Source of the DNA: Trichoderma breve
Lineage: Eukaryota; Ascomycota; Sordariomycetes; Hypocreales; Hypocreaceae
Direction: 5' to 3'
DNA: 64,000 nt
Assembly: GCF_028502605.1 (NCBI RefSeq)
Contig: NC_079236.1
Coordinates: 558,001-622,000 of the forward strand
The translations under genes were made by a program, and so were the position numbers. Shown in pieces: positions 36,281-50,514 of the stretch (its first letter is position 1; each line of letters starts with the position of its first letter). A model generated the notes under the pieces. That model searched no databases. It saw only the letters and a list, made by a program, of their open reading frames with translations, and had not been told where the DNA came from.

Positions 36281-37145
36281 GATTGTTTTGCGAAGCGAGT
36301 GATGTTGTAAATCTCGGTGGTGTGCGGTAAACATAAAATATTGATGGACGTGGGACCTCTTATATAGTAAGCCCTCAGCTAAAGGGAAAACTATTTAACT
36401 ATTTATTGTATTACTCCGTAAAGCATCAGTGATAGTCACAAATGCTGTAACCCCAACTGTACCCTTGCAATTCATGGTATATGTGCGTATCATTATGAAA
36501 TCACTGTCTTGGATCTGGGGAGTATGATGTAGTTGCTCGCGAGCACGCGAGATTAAATTTTCCAGGTAGAAAAACTTGGCAGCGGCTATACCATTACTGA
36601 ATTAGTTATATGCATAATAATGATTGGCCATTTGGCATAGCAACCTTTCCCCCCCAGTGGCTTAAAGGTTATCGCCTACATCGTAGCATCGAAAGGAATG
36701 CGCCACGCAAGTCAGCGGCAAGATCAGCATGCATTTGGCCATGATATCAACAGGATAGGTCGGCACTGTCTCTGATCTCACTATCTCTTCTCTTCAGCTT
36801 CAATGGAACACTTAGCGTCTGTCCCTCAATCTAATCCACTGTAGTGGCCGTGTTGTCGCCGAGCCGTTATTGCAAGATATTTACCATGAGTCTAGAATAT
36901 GGATATGCCGAACGTATTGAACAGGTTGGCAGTTCATTGTAGCACAAATCAACATATTTCTCTCAATCTACGTCGGTTCGGAATTTAAGGCATACTACGA
37001 AGACGATACAACTTCACATACACTACAAGGGTGAATTGCTAGATAGAGATCCGTAAAGAACGTTATTTAACAATAACTATTTCCCAATAACTACCAACTT
37101 AAACATCGGTCTTATGTGACCGGTAATGATATCTTCCACAGAACA
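36281..37145. other. Spacer with cupin promoter
   Basis: About 0.86 kb without a gene. It holds the cupin promoter and the 3' flank of the zinc dehydrogenase. Confidence 0.5.
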
Positions 37146-38670
37146 TCAAAGTACTGTCAAAGCAGGAGTTCCAGGTGCAGGAGGCGATGAGTACTGAGTC
37201 TGCACGAATATCTTCTGCATGCCATCTGCACGATGGTTAAACAAGTCGTATACTTTAACCATATCCTCAAGTCTGAATCGATGAGAGACCATATTCAATG
37301 GTCTAATTTTTCCCTGTTGAATGAGCACCAAAAGGTGCTCCCAATACTTGTGCACAGGAGCCTGTCCATTGCCGATAAGACGAATACCGGTTTCCATCAA
37401 AGATCCAATGTTGAATCCGTTACACTGGATAGGTTAGCAAGATAAGTACTTATGGAGGTAGGTAGTTTTGACGAACATAACCTGTGTAAATGCCAGTAAT
37501 ACCACAGCTTCCAAAGCCCCGGACTGACTCAATCATCTCATTCACCAGCTCTGGTGTGTCATTTTCCAAACCCACCGCTCTTTGAAGGCTATGGCTCAGC
37601 GTTTTGGAGTATTCACCCGCGGCGCACTCAATTGCAACGTCAGGGCCACGTCCGTCGCACATCTTCTTCAAAACAGAGACAACGGTTTCCCCCTTTGGTA
37701 GCGCTGTATAGTCAATGGTCTCGAGCTGTGGGACTTTGGTCTTCACAAAGTCCAAACGCCAACGTCCTTGGCCTCCGTCGATCAGTATCACTCTCTTTGC
37801 CCCGTTGCAAACGGCAAATTCGATGGCCATTTGCCCAACGGGACCACCACCCCACACAGCAACTGTGTCTCCTGGCTGGACGCCCGTGTCGACCACGGCA
37901 TTCCAAGAAGTGCACAGCACATCCGAGAGGTAAAGGCCCACCTCATCGGGAACATCATCTGGAAGAGGCAGAAGATTTACGTCGCCATAGGGAACACGGA
38001 CGAATTCAGCTTGGCCACCGGCAAACCCTCCCGTAAAGTGGGAATATCCAAACATGCCTGAATACATCAGCAATGGGAATTTGAGAGTGCCAAGACAGCA
38101 TGGTGGGAGAGATCAAACATACCTGCAGTTCGACGACCATAGAGAGCATGTTCACTAAGACTGCCATTGGTCCGCTCACAAAGAGAAGACAGCTTCTTTT
38201 GGCAGTAGAAGCACTCTCCACATCCAATCTGGAAAGAAGCTACCACTCGCTCACCCACTTTGCGCTTCTTGGATCCTGGTCCGACTTTCTCAACAATGCC
38301 GCAGAATTCATGACCCAAAATGTCGTTTTTATGAAGCTCTGGAATAGCGGCTGGAATTGGGAATTAATATGGATTCTCATAAAGAATGAAGAAATGCGTA
38401 CAATGGAGAAGATGGAGATCGCTACCACATATGGTGCTTCCGGTGATTCTGACAATCACGTCGTCATCATCCACTATGGTTGGCCTGGCCGTTTCCACTA
38501 ACACCAAGTCAATAATTATTCATGAGTGTAAGACAATCGAATTCCTTACGAAGCTTCACCTGGTTTGGCGCTTGCCAGGTCAGCGCTTTCATCTTATGAA
38601 GAGGGTCGCCATGACCGGTTTCTTCATAGTTGCTAATGCCAGTGGTAATGGAAGGTGGAATTGGAGTCAT
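37146..38670 (-). CDS. Zinc-dependent alcohol dehydrogenase, formaldehyde dehydrogenase-like subgroup
   Basis: MDR-superfamily enzyme in about five exons. Spliced, it reads ITGSTICGSDLHLLH (catalytic-zinc Cys) and NDILGHEFCGIVEKVG (His-Glu), then GCGECFYCQKKLSSLC (four structural-zinc Cys). Next is the subgroup signature GGFAGGQAEFVRVPYGDVNLL followed by the NAD-binding GGGPVGQMA. This arrangement is shared with glutathione-independent formaldehyde dehydrogenases and the related fungal dehydrogenases usually annotated with them. Introns at about 38051-38125 and 38345-38393 are needed for continuity. The start at 38670 (MTPIPPSITTG) adds a short leader before MKALTW, which could be the alternative start. 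Beside three glutathione-route genes, aldehyde or formaldehyde oxidation is likely. Confidence 0.88.
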
Positions 38671-39815
38671 TGTGAAAATGAAAAGAGTTGAAATTTAATT
38701 TCTGTCAATATTCAAATTGTTTGATGATTGATGAGTTGAGAAATGATGGCGAGTATTGTTGTATCGAGAAGACCGTTCTTATAAGATTTCATTTCAAGCC
38801 ATTATATATTCGCACTTTAGCTTCAACTTGAGATGGTCGGCTACAAATGATGCCGCATTGTAGCATGCATCCTATCGGATAGCACTGTAGTATGATCTCA
38901 TGGTGGAAATTAACAGCAATATTACCCGGGTATGACAACACGATGTGATTTCATGATGACAACTGTAACTCAGCTCTCGCTGCAGAACCACTTACTCAAA
39001 GTTTATCCTAACCAATTGGCTACTCCAATCTGGGCGGCTAGCGATCGGAGTTCGCACGTATCCAGAGCCAATAGCATGCCAAATGCAAGAAACTTTCAAT
39101 AATTCGAGAAGTTCTTCTTGGCCGGCGCATCTGAACACCCCCAGCTTTGAACGAACCCTTGTCTGTGATAGTTAAACGCCCTTGACAGCCAATTACCACG
39201 TACATGCACGACGCATGCGGTCTCCCCGCCAATAGCACTACACCTGCAGATCGCCCCTAAATTCCCCTCATCTGTTATAATGGCACAATCGGTTGCTTTG
39301 GCGGACAGTTGCTGAAACTAAACCCACGCGGCCGGGCCGTCTCCACCAAGTCTGAGTGGCGTTCACCCTACCATCCTTTTCTTACCGGACCCCATGCTGG
39401 ATATACACTTAATCCTTGAAGCTGCATATGAAGCTAGCGGGCGCAGTTGGAGTGCTGTAACTAGATACTAGCTCGAATGAGTTGTCCCCAGCACCGTGTA
39501 GCAAAATCGTATCCTCTGGGCACCTGATGACGTGTCTGGGGGATACAACATCCAACAAAGATAGCTACATAAGTGCCTTGGAAATTTACCAGCCGAGGCA
39601 TAACAGTAGTTGCGAGGCTGCTTCAACCTCTTCAAAGGGTCACATTAATTGTGCTACAAAACGTTGAGATGTCTTATGGCATTATTAAACAGATATGTTT
39701 TCACTGTTATTCAACGAAGTGTAGCAATGTCTCGATTACTACTTAAAGATCTAAATTCAAGCTGGCTTTTTAAATGTCTCAATCTCCCCCTCATTTGTAA
39801 ACCAGAAGCAAGCAT
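38671..39815. other. Intergenic region upstream of the zinc dehydrogenase
   Basis: About 1.1 kb without a supported gene; it contains the dehydrogenase promoter and the 3' flank of the GFA gene. Confidence 0.5.
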
Positions 39816-40379
39816 TTAGAGTAGACCTGCTTGCTTCGCCGTGAAGGCCGCTAGCATATCCATAAGCGGGGGGGAAAGCACATCATAGGTCTCCAGTCCG
39901 AGAGACTTGAACTTTCCACGCACTTGATCAATATCCTTGGGGTCAAATCCTTGCTCGATGATAGAAGACACAAATGCCGCGAATTGGGGCTCCTGCCAGC
40001 CCTTCACATCAGAGAGCTCCACGTGCACAAAGTCCAGGCCTTTGAAAGCGTGGTCTTTCTCAATCCGACCAAACAAGTGAACGCCGCACTCCTTGCAGGC
40101 ATTGCGTTGGATTGTCGCCTCTGGATCCAAAACATGGAGCTTGGATCCGTTTGCAGTCACCGAGACGGCATCGCGAGGCAAAACGCCAATAATGGCGAAG
40201 AGCGCTCCCTCTGGCTTCCAGCATTTAGAGCAGCCGCAAGCATGGTTGTGAACAACATTGCTCTTCAGGGTGACGGCCACTTTGTCCGAGGGGCAGTGGC
40301 AGTAAATAGTGCCCCCAGTGAAGTCGGCGGCACCCTTGGTGATTCCGTTGTCGATGACGGGATGGAGTGAAAATGCCAT
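39816..40379 (-). CDS. Glutathione-dependent formaldehyde-activating (GFA/CENP-V) family protein
   Basis: An intronless protein of 187 residues with the zinc-binding cysteine pattern of the GFA fold: YCHC near residue 25, then CGCSKC near 50, then CKECG near 97. The order [10 protein letters not shown] ... [11 protein letters not shown] ... [10 protein letters not shown] ... [14 protein letters not shown] is that of bacterial Gfa, which is reported to promote formation of S-hydroxymethylglutathione from formaldehyde and glutathione (a carrier role has also been argued). The start at 40379 ([10 protein letters not shown]) is chosen; an upstream in-frame ATG at 40406 adds nine residues. It is divergent from the S-formylglutathione hydrolase across a 1.2-kb promoter region. 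Confidence 0.93.
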   Translation of the reverse strand: MAFSLHPVIDNGITKGAADFTGGTIYCHCPSDKVAVTLKSNVVHNHACGCSKCWKPEGALFAIIGVLPRDAVSVTANGSKLHVLDPEATIQRNACKECGVHLFGRIEKDHAFKGLDFVHVELSDVKGWQEPQFAAFVSSIIEQGFDPKDIDQVRGKFKSLGLETYDVLSPPLMDMLAAFTAKQAGLL

Positions 40380-41624
40380 TGTAGTGAAGTTGTAGAAGTA
40401 AACCACTGTTACTGGTTGACAAATGTATGATGAAGACGGGATTGTATGATTGTAAGTAAGTTACTTGGTATGATTGATGTGTTTCTGTTTCTGAAGTCCT
40501 TAAGCTCTTCACTGGCTACATAGATCTCTTTATAAGTCAAATTTTCTACGAGGAGATGAGTCTAACGAATGATGTGCTCCCAAAGACTTCAAACAATCGA
40601 TAGAAAGTTTAACCGCTCCGTCAAGATTTTGGGGAGTTAACAGGCCAAAGTCTAATCTCCGTTTATTCGGAAAGTTCAATGCAGCGTGCCATAATGCTCA
40701 GCTCATGTCAGTTTACTACCTTGTCCCGTGTAGTAAATTGTGACATCCAGCGAAACTTTTTTTTCACAGCCGCTTCGTCAGTGGATATCAGATCTCCTAT
40801 AATAGACTAAGGCTAGTCTTAGTTCGCGTTAGAAGCTGTCAACTAGTGACTCCAAATGCCGAGCAGGCTGTGCAATTATCGCCATGAATCTAGTTTCTTG
40901 AGTCAATTGCAGCTCTTGGATAATCTTACTCTACTCCATCAGAGAATAATTTCTCGACATCACGCATGTTCTTTTACCCGAGTAACGCCAAGAAACAGGG
41001 CTTACGAGGAAATTTTTCGGAAACTCTTCCGATGTTATGACTTTCTCGGGGATCTATTCCGTTATAGAGTTCTCGGAAACTCTTCCGCTGGTATAGATCC
41101 CTTGTTGATTCGGCTTCCGGAATTCGCTTGCTTACTAAGAACCCCGAACAGCCGAAACGTGCAAGTTGCGCCGCCGGACGTAAAGGATATATCCGTGCCA
41201 GTATGATAGTAGCCATAAATAATTAATAAACGGGGCTCACTATAGGGTACCCTGGCTCCAGTACAGCAGTTGCTACAATTGCAATCATTATTAGCCTTCG
41301 GGGCATAACTACATGTAAGTACGATAGCACGCAATTCTGGCAATTTCGTCTAGACGTAATTAGAGCAGAGGACAATGTCAGCGTACCATGTATATTTCAT
41401 AGACTAGTTGGATAAGACGAAGATCACTGGTAATTAGTTCTAGTAAAATCTATTGGATGTTGTAACTACCTATTCACTGACAGAAAGATACATAGCTGTT
41501 GCGCCTCTTCCTTCGTGTATATATAGGTACTTTTAATTCATATATGGCCCACGTACCTTCATATCCTTAAATCTCAGCCATCTAACAAGCCCGACTAGCA
41601 TTCTACCACGTCAACAGTATCACC
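40380..41624. promoter_or_regulatory. Divergent promoter region of GFA and S-formylglutathione hydrolase genes
   Basis: Both genes start outward from this 1.24-kb stretch. It contains the CGG-type tandem repeat listed separately, and a TATA-like TATATATAGG near 41516-41525, about 100 bp before the hydrolase ATG. Short ORFs here are not convincing. Confidence 0.6.
41018..41100. promoter_or_regulatory. Three tandem 27-29-bp units with CGG-N8/9-CCG inverted repeats
   Basis: Unit 1 (41018) and unit 3 (41074) both begin with CGGAAACTCTTCCG, an inverted repeat CGGAA-N4-TTCCG, equivalent to CGG-N8-CCG. Unit 2 (41047) has CGGGGATCTATTCCG (CGG-N9-CCG). Units 2 and 3 share the flanking TATAGA. Inverted CGG half-sites with fixed spacing are the classic target of dimeric Zn2Cys6 proteins. 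The position in the shared promoter of two formaldehyde-pathway genes makes a regulatory role plausible; no binding is demonstrated. Confidence 0.6.
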
Positions 41625-42601
41625 ATGGCTTCTACTTTCACAACCAACGCAACTATCAACAGCTTTGGCGGTCGATTCCTAAAGCTAACTCACCAGTCCG
41701 CCGTCACAGGCACACCCATGAATCTAACGCTTTATCTCCCTCCCTCCGCTGCCGCTTCTAAGCCCGCTCCTCTTCTCATCTACCTCTCTGGCCTGACATG
41801 TTCACCCGACAACGTCACTGAAAAGGGCTTCCTCCACTCCTATGCCTCTTCCCTCGGCCTCGCCCTCCTCTACCCTGATACTTCCCCCCGCGGCCTTGAT
41901 CTCCCCGGCGAGCACGAATCGTGGGACTTTGGTAGCGCAGCAAGCTTCTATATCGATGCTACTGCTGAACCATGGAACAAAAATTACAAGATGGAGTCGT
42001 ATCTCACCAAGGAGCTACCAGACCTACTGTTTGGTGCTTTTAAGGAGCTCGACTCGTCGCGAGTCTCCATTGCTGGCCACTCCATGGGCGGCCATGGCGC
42101 TTTAACCCTGTACCTTAAGAATCCCGGCAAGTACAAGAGTGTCAGCGCTTTTGCGCCTATTGCCAACCCTGTCAACTGTCCCTGGGGCCAGAAAGCTTTC
42201 TCTGGCTACCTAGGTGATAACAAAGAGGAATGGAAGAAACACGATGCTTCGGAGCTGCTTCGGAGTTGGAAGGGTCCTCTAAATGCCCTCATTGATGTTG
42301 TAAGTATCAATTGATGATGGCATTGTCATAAAGTGATAAGCTAATTAATTGTAATTTCGTAGGGCACTGAAGATAACTTCTACAAACAGGGCCAACTGCT
42401 CCCTGAAAACTTTGCGAAGGTCGCAGAGGAGATTGGTGCAAGCGACCTCCAAGTCAATTACCGAGAAGTAAGACCTATTGTGAAACGGTAGACTCGAAAT
42501 GATGCTAATGGTTACAGGGCTATGACCATTCATACTTCTTCATCTCCACATTCGCTGGCGATCACGTCCAGCATGCCGCCAAGGCTCTGGGTCTCCTTTG
42601 A
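41625..42601 (+). CDS. S-formylglutathione hydrolase (esterase D family)
   Basis: Hydrolyses S-formylglutathione to formate and glutathione, the last step of glutathione-dependent formaldehyde oxidation. Three exons, with introns at 42301-42362 and 42468-42517, give about 288 residues, the normal length. Family marks are YLSGLTCSPDNVTEKG near the N-terminus, the nucleophile in AGHSMGGHGAL, the Asp in GTEDNFY and the His in GYDHSYFFI. The start at 41625 (MASTFTTNATINS) matches the family N-terminus (a short leader before GGRFLKLTHQS). The protein is probably cytosolic; no signal peptide is seen. Confidence 0.96.
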
Positions 42602-45328
42602 TTGTATTATTTAGCTCTCTATAATGAAGTCAAGAACGTAGCTCTACAGTTCTACAATCGTTTGAAAATTATGTAAAATAAAGCATGCTTCTTTGTATAG
42701 AAACAATGAGGTATTAGAGCACGCTCAAACATGTGACGGTAAGATGCAATTTCAATTGTCTCAGGGGTCTCGAGGCTGGATAGCCGAAGGGGGTATCTTA
42801 CGTCTAAGCCAGTCCTTTTTGTTTGGACGAGGTTATGTAATGAATGAAAAAATCTCTTCGTGGTTGAACAGGCTCAGGGATATGACTTTACCCAGCTTCT
42901 TTCAAAAGCGTAGGTAGCTAGCTGGCCCACCGTCTTCAACTTCGCATATTGTATCATTCACGCTCCTAATGAATTAAGTGAAAATATTTTAGTTAAAGAT
43001 ATAGTGAGATTCTACTACAAATTTGGTGGCGAGATATTCTTTTTGGTGTAATTGGACGTTCAGATTTGAATGGGCTGAAATGACCCATGATCACGATGAT
43101 CACGCGCCTGAGCCTCCAGAACAACGCGCCATAAAGACCTCACAATTTTCTTTTTGTCTCGCTTTGAAGCACACAGCAATGCATTTAGACCTCAGCCAAA
43201 GAATGAAAAAAAATTTTACAGCCACATATTCAGTGTTTTCAGTCGGCTAATAAAGTAGCCGATGTGATTTCGAAGCCCGTGAACGACCTGAACAGCCCAG
43301 ATGAGCCGCACGGTGGCGAACAATCCCGTGAAATAAGAAGGTCCGCAGTACATTCCTGATCTAAGTTGATTCTACACAAGAGATATGACTCGTAGAGAAA
43401 TTAGAGCGTTTGCGGGGTGTAAGTCGCTTGCCACTGATGCCGTGTTCGATAGAGCAACCCCTGAGTTGGATACAGTTGCATGCAGCTTCAGTGGCAATCG
43501 CAAAAGTCTAGATCAACACACTAATCCTGTATAATTGAGGCTTGAAAGCGAATTCCAATGGCGATATCTTTCAAACCTTCTTTAAAAATGGTCGATGTAC
43601 TATGTCTCCCCAGGAGAAGGCCAGGACATCTACTTGCTCCAGATATTTCAGCCCATGTCACAATTTTTCAAATACCTTCTCACTTCTGATACGAGGAGGT
43701 ACATAACTAGATTATCTTCGTCATGGCTGACTGGGTACTTAACCCTCCCTCGAGTCCTAGCGCCAACGGCCGTGATACCAGAACAGGCTGCGTCGTTCCA
43801 GTTACACCCCCCCTCCCTGCAGAACCAAAAGTCCCACGCGCATTTCATGGAAGAAATATGAGCGATATGAGAATCTCTCCAATAAGAACTTGCTCTATGA
43901 GTATCTTCGAGTGCTTGTGTCATGTACATGACCACACGAGCCTCGGTTTGTGACCCACGTCTCTCCAAGCGACGTAGCTAGGCTCCCAAATTTCGATTAT
44001 CACCAACTGACTTTCACTTGTGAAAGCCAAGCCCACACCTACCTAATGCTAACTCCGCATTCTTTGTATAGTTTTCGATTAGTTTGTCACGGTTTTGAAT
44101 CCTGGTCCCTGTCTTCTGTGCTCTAGAGGCCCTCTGAAGTGGCGACAGAGTGTCATATTCGTTCCGTTCAGCTGCTCGAACCTTCCTCTCACGTCACCAT
44201 TATCTTTTATGTTGAAGCACTGTCCAATAATACACGCCTCAACACCATATCGCCAAATCATGGCATTTGAAAAGACCCAGTGTCGGCGGAACCGGAGCTA
44301 ATTTAACTACCTACATATGGGTGTCAGCCGCTTTCAACCGGCAGTTGAAACTTGGAACTTGGCTGTTTCACCGCTTCAGTAATTCCCTCGCTTCCACTGA
44401 CTGCATTATTTTGGATCAAGCTGAGATCACGCGGGTGGTGCAACTAGTCTATCAGCCGCGTGAAGACGCGACAGGATTTCGATGGTCGTGTAGAGCTGAA
44501 AGAGATCTCATAGTCTCCACCTCACTAATAGAGGGAATGAATCGTACTGAACTCTACCGAAGTATCTTTTTATCACTTATCATTTGAAGCCTGGGTGTGG
44601 TGGTAAGAAGACCTTGCCTAAGCCGGTCAGGTTTACAGCGGTCTGCCTAAGCTGTAGTCCACCGGCGACAGGGATAGGCAAATGCAAGATCTTGGTCGTC
44701 TTGTCTACCAATGCTTTTTAACAATGCGAGTCAGAGTAAGTAAAGTAGTATATGATCGTCTATCTCGCCCGAAATCTGACCTGAAAGCTGTAAAATGTGT
44801 CGTGAACACCAAGTTGGCCACTTTTGTGTAAGGGGCACTAGCCCCTGATGGATGAGTTTCAATGCTAGGTCACTTTTCACACAGACCATCACTGCTCCAA
44901 GAAACTCTCGTTTAGACTAATTTGCTTCCGGAAAGACGCTATGTAGGAATTCAACTGATTAGATCAATACCCGCGCCATAATCTGCGCCTTCATTCTCAT
45001 GCAGGTAGCTGGAGAGGGAATAAATACTTCACAAGAATGAGATGTTAGGCTACCAAGCGGAGTAGATTGCCAAGTTTTTATTCTCAGACAAAATCCCTCA
45101 TCATCCAGTGCATATGTCGTAAGGGTACTACTGTCTTTGGTTTATGATTCATCACAGTCATTATCAAATACGTCTCACATATTGCCTAGAGCCATTTGAA
45201 GATCATGGTAGGGTGAGTTTTCATCCACAAAGTGCGTTGGTAGGTAATTGTTTTTCTTTTTTTCATTGCCACTATCAAGGGTGAATACTATTACACGTAA
45301 CCAAGCCCTGCCTCATCCTCCACTAATC
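42602..45328. other. 2.7-kb stretch without a supported gene
   Basis: Lies between the S-formylglutathione hydrolase and class III ADH genes. Only short ORFs in all frames, with no domains or splice-joined reading frames I could recognise. It may hold a non-coding RNA, a decayed gene or 3' regulatory sequence. Confidence 0.5.
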
Positions 45329-46896
<1,568 letters not shown>

Positions 46897-47900
46897 AATG
46901 TCGATATTGAGAAAGACGATTTCTCTGTAGTTGATGAAGTAATGCAGAAGTATGCTCTTTACTAGGTAGTATCCGAGAGTGAAGAACAACCCGTTATTTG
47001 GATCGAGATAATCGAAGCTATATAGTACAATCTCCCACAGCTTTGTGCGGTTCAACCATTTACCGACATAGAAAAGTATTGTAAAGGAAATAACGTCATT
47101 ATTTGCAAGACCAGGCGCTGATGTTTGAGGGTGGAATAAGGCATTCTTTGAAAAAGGAATAGGCTGGATGATTAGTTGCATGTCAGATATATGGGGGGCA
47201 AAAGTGGTTGAACTACCCTTGACCTGGAACCCGCCACCTCTCGCTAAGGTTCGCAGATAGCTGAAAAGCAGGCAACCAGTTTATGAAGAAGAATTATATG
47301 GAGACTTGAGACAAGCACCGTACAGCTTCAGAAAATAGGTACACGATTAAGAATTCTCATTGATCATTCGCTCTGGTCTACGGTCCCGCCAATTGATCTA
47401 ACACAACGCATGTCTTCATATGTTGCGCTTCATTTCTTTGGTACCCCCTTGCTACAGCTTGGCCTTTTTGAAAATTGCATAAACTCAATGACAAGGTTCA
47501 GGAGCTGCAAGTGCTAGAATTGAAGGCTGATTTCTTTCTTTACTTCAGTGCGTGTTCATCAAGCAATCACAGCAGTGACCCAATTTTACGAGATCCAAGT
47601 TCAGTGCTACTCCGCAGATTCAGCTACATTCCAAAAGCACACAGATCAGCGACACAGCTCCAAGCAAACTCAATTTCTATGGAACCCTTTCATCTCCCCG
47701 TAGGTTCCGTTATTTTGGAGGTAATTGCCATCTTTGGGGTAGCGGCCAATAGTTGACTCATTGGGCGCGGTACTCGTATTCTAGCCCTGGATGGCATTGT
47801 TTAGAGTTCCCCCACCCAACCTGGGCACGGCTCTGCCGTCTTTGATGCATGCTAGAACACATTAGCTTACAATAGCACTGCGGTAATTGCTCGGTCTTCG
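46897..47900. other. Intergenic region with class III ADH promoter
   Basis: About 1 kb; it contains the ADH promoter. No gene is supported. Confidence 0.5.
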
Positions 47901-47919
47901 GGGGGTTGACAGGGAATTT

Positions 47920-48070
47920 GTTACTAAGCGCTCTCCATCATCAACAAACTTGTCGAATGGCTGTGTTCTGGATTGACAACATCTGCATCAATCAATATGA
48001 TTGAGATGAAGAGAGCAAGAAAGATTAACCGACATACATCATCTACTGTAAAGCCTCTGGAATTTCGGGA
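47920..48070 (+). pseudogene. HET-domain fragment (relic)
   Basis: On the plus strand, bases about 47955-47997 encode RMAVFWIDNICINQYD, the core block of fungal heterokaryon-incompatibility (HET) domains, followed at once by a TGA codon and then DEESKK and another stop. The expected flanking blocks (ALSYVWG before, a QV..M..IY motif after) are not readable in any frame. I take this as a short relic of a HET gene. The limits are approximate. Confidence 0.55.
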
Positions 48071-49334
48071 TGCAATCGAGATCCCGAAAACACACAGATC
48101 CGGATGTCTGCTTTTTTGCCCCTCAAAGTAAATTCGAAGGGAAACGCGTGACAAAATTCACAAAGTCGCTCTAGGAAGAGCCTTATCATTGCATGAAGAT
48201 TTTCACCATTGAAAAAAATCGGCAAAGGACGCCCCCCGACGAAAATACGAACCTCTCCATAGCTGGTAGCCTGCTGACCCTCCATAGGTTCACCAGTTTT
48301 CAGCATTTCAAGCCTCCCTTGCCTCAGCAAGTGCTTCTGTTCAGCGCCTTGTTGCCATTACCGAAATTCGATAATTCCGCTGGAAGCGCAGCAAACCCTG
48401 TGGACCGAAGGGCGAGTATACGGCAGTGCCTGTACAAGATCCTGCACGTAATACCACATAGGAGGGATTGGTAATCTTACTTCTGCCCGTTTCGTGGTAT
48501 GTGCAGCAAAATTCTGAAAGCAGAGATTATATCGGTATATACCCATTCGGAGGTTAAGTACAGCACATTCACAGGCCCGTGTGACTCTGCTTATTCTTCA
48601 ACCCCAGATGTAGGTCATTACGATCCATCGTGCCACGCACCTTGAAAGATACGGATATCCGTGATATGGCTTTTGCATTTCTCAGTACGATCGACTTTAT
48701 AGATATAACCTGCCAAGCTTACAGAGCTCAACTACACAGGGGGAGTGCGCTGAAGAAGGACTATCCAATCACCCGAACGGCTTTTTTGGACTATGTGATT
48801 CCCTATCGTTTTTATCCAAGAGCACACGACGCTACTCGTGTACCAAAACTGCCTGACTGGTGTTGTCGAAGTCATAGGCCAATGTGGCGAACCTGGAAAC
48901 CTCCATGTAATATGGCATCATGTAGCGCACTCTATTCATTGTCCTACATCAAAGGATCAGCCAGGTCAATTAACCATTTTTAGATTTTCCTGGTGAAGAG
49001 GAAAAAGTAATGTCCTCATTTTCTGTCTCTGTCAAGTATATTCTCTTTCTGTTCACTCTCTACCCTCAAACTAACTTTACAATTACATCGACACACTAGG
49101 AGAATATAATAATTATAAGATCGTAACGACTTGCGTGTCGCGTCCTGAGTTATCCACCAACACGAGTCGACTCTCGATAATATGCTGCCATAATCCTTGC
49201 CAATCTCGACGGAATGTTGCTCGAAGAGGTCTTTCGAACAGTGGCTGGTGGGTTCTTTGGTGCTCAAATCTTTGAGCAGCTACTAAAAGCAGCTGTATTA
49301 GCCCATAGGCAGCGGTTCGTCCCGGATGGCTCAG
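48071..49334. other. Gene-poor stretch after HET relic
   Basis: Contains an ORF at 48630-48983 (+, 117 codons) with no recognisable domain and no clear codon signal. It may be more of the decayed HET gene, but I cannot show this. Confidence 0.4.
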
Positions 49335-50514
49335 TTATATGAAGCCTTTAGCTTGCATCTCTTTGTCCGTCCACTCCCACAATTTGGTTGCCAATTCGGG
49401 ATCCTCTGCAAACTTGCTGGGCTGCTCAACTTTTGCAACTGGGACAAAGTATTTACCATTTAGTTGAATGGAAAATTCAGGGCTCGCAATAGTGTAAAGA
49501 GAATTGTAAGACCCGACATCAACTGAAGGGGTTACTCTAAGGCACTTCAAGATCGGCGATAAGACCGCTGCTGCAGTTGCGAGCCCTTTTGCATTCTTGT
49601 TTAGTTGCCTGCGACAAGTTAAACAGTGAATCACGAACAACAGCTGGGGGATTGTAAAGAGCTTACGTGTCATAATTACCAGGGTGAACACTTGCTGTCC
49701 AAATTGGGGTGTTGCCGGTGGAAAGTTCGGTTCCTCCAGGCCCATACCGACGAAGTAGCTCCTTGCTGTGTAGGATATTCGCCAGCTTGGATTGCCCATA
49801 GCGAGACCAAGAACCACCTTTAACCTGATTAATATCTCCAAAATCAATACCGGTAGATGGCGTGTAGTATTTGTGGCCGACTGAGGAAACATTTGTCACC
49901 CGAACCGTCCCTTCTTCGCAAAATGCCGCGGTTGACAGTAGGAGCGGTAAAAGGTGCTTCGTCAACAGCCAGTGGGACATGTAGTTGGTCTTTTGGGAAA
50001 AAGATCAGTTCAGCTTTTCGTCTGCAGCCAGAGAGGGCGTATTAGCCATACCTGCCATTGAGATTCGTAACCATCCTTTGATATTTGCTGGGGCACAGCC
50101 ATGATTCCTGCGTTATTCACAACTCCATGTAATCTCGACTCTTTCTGTAAAATGCTCTTTGCTGCTGCAACCACTGAGCCGAGATCCATCATATCCATGA
50201 GCAAGAACTCAATCTCAGCGTAAGGAATGTCCTCTTTGATGCTTTCGATGGCAGAACGGGCTTTCTCCTCATTTCGCGCTCCCATATACACTTTTGCATG
50301 ATGCTTTGCCAAGTGAAACACTGTGAAATAGCCACTGATCATACATCATTTAGCAGCCATACATCGTAGATGGAGGTGACTAACGGTCAAGTAAAGGTCC
50401 AAGTGACCACTTGACCGTTGTGAATTGTTAACAGACTTACATGCCAGTGTTTCCTCCGGTCACGATGTAAACTTTTCCCGCGAGACTCGGAAGTGTGTCG
50501 GGATTGAACGCCAT
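49335..50514 (-). CDS. Short-chain dehydrogenase (retinol dehydrogenase/WWOX-like SDR)
   Basis: About four exons. Spliced, it reads MAFNPDTLPSLAGKVYIVTGGNTGM (cofactor-binding TGGNTG), GARNEEKAR, VNNAGIM, VSSVGH and the catalytic YGQSK with ASVHPG after it. This set and the long C-terminal tail fit fungal SDRs similar to retinol dehydrogenases and light-induced protochlorophyllide reductase-like oxidoreductases. Introns lie at about 50378-50439, 49990-50050 and 49613-49669. The start at 50514 places the first strand at the usual distance. The likely job is NAD(P)H-dependent reduction or oxidation of a hydrophobic carbonyl or alcohol; the substrate is unknown. It lies directly downstream of a Zn2Cys6 gene on the same strand. 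Confidence 0.88.

Noticed and set aside
48630..48983. 117-codon ORF after the HET relic
   Set aside because: No domain and no clear relation to HET C-termini; kept only as a note in the spacer.
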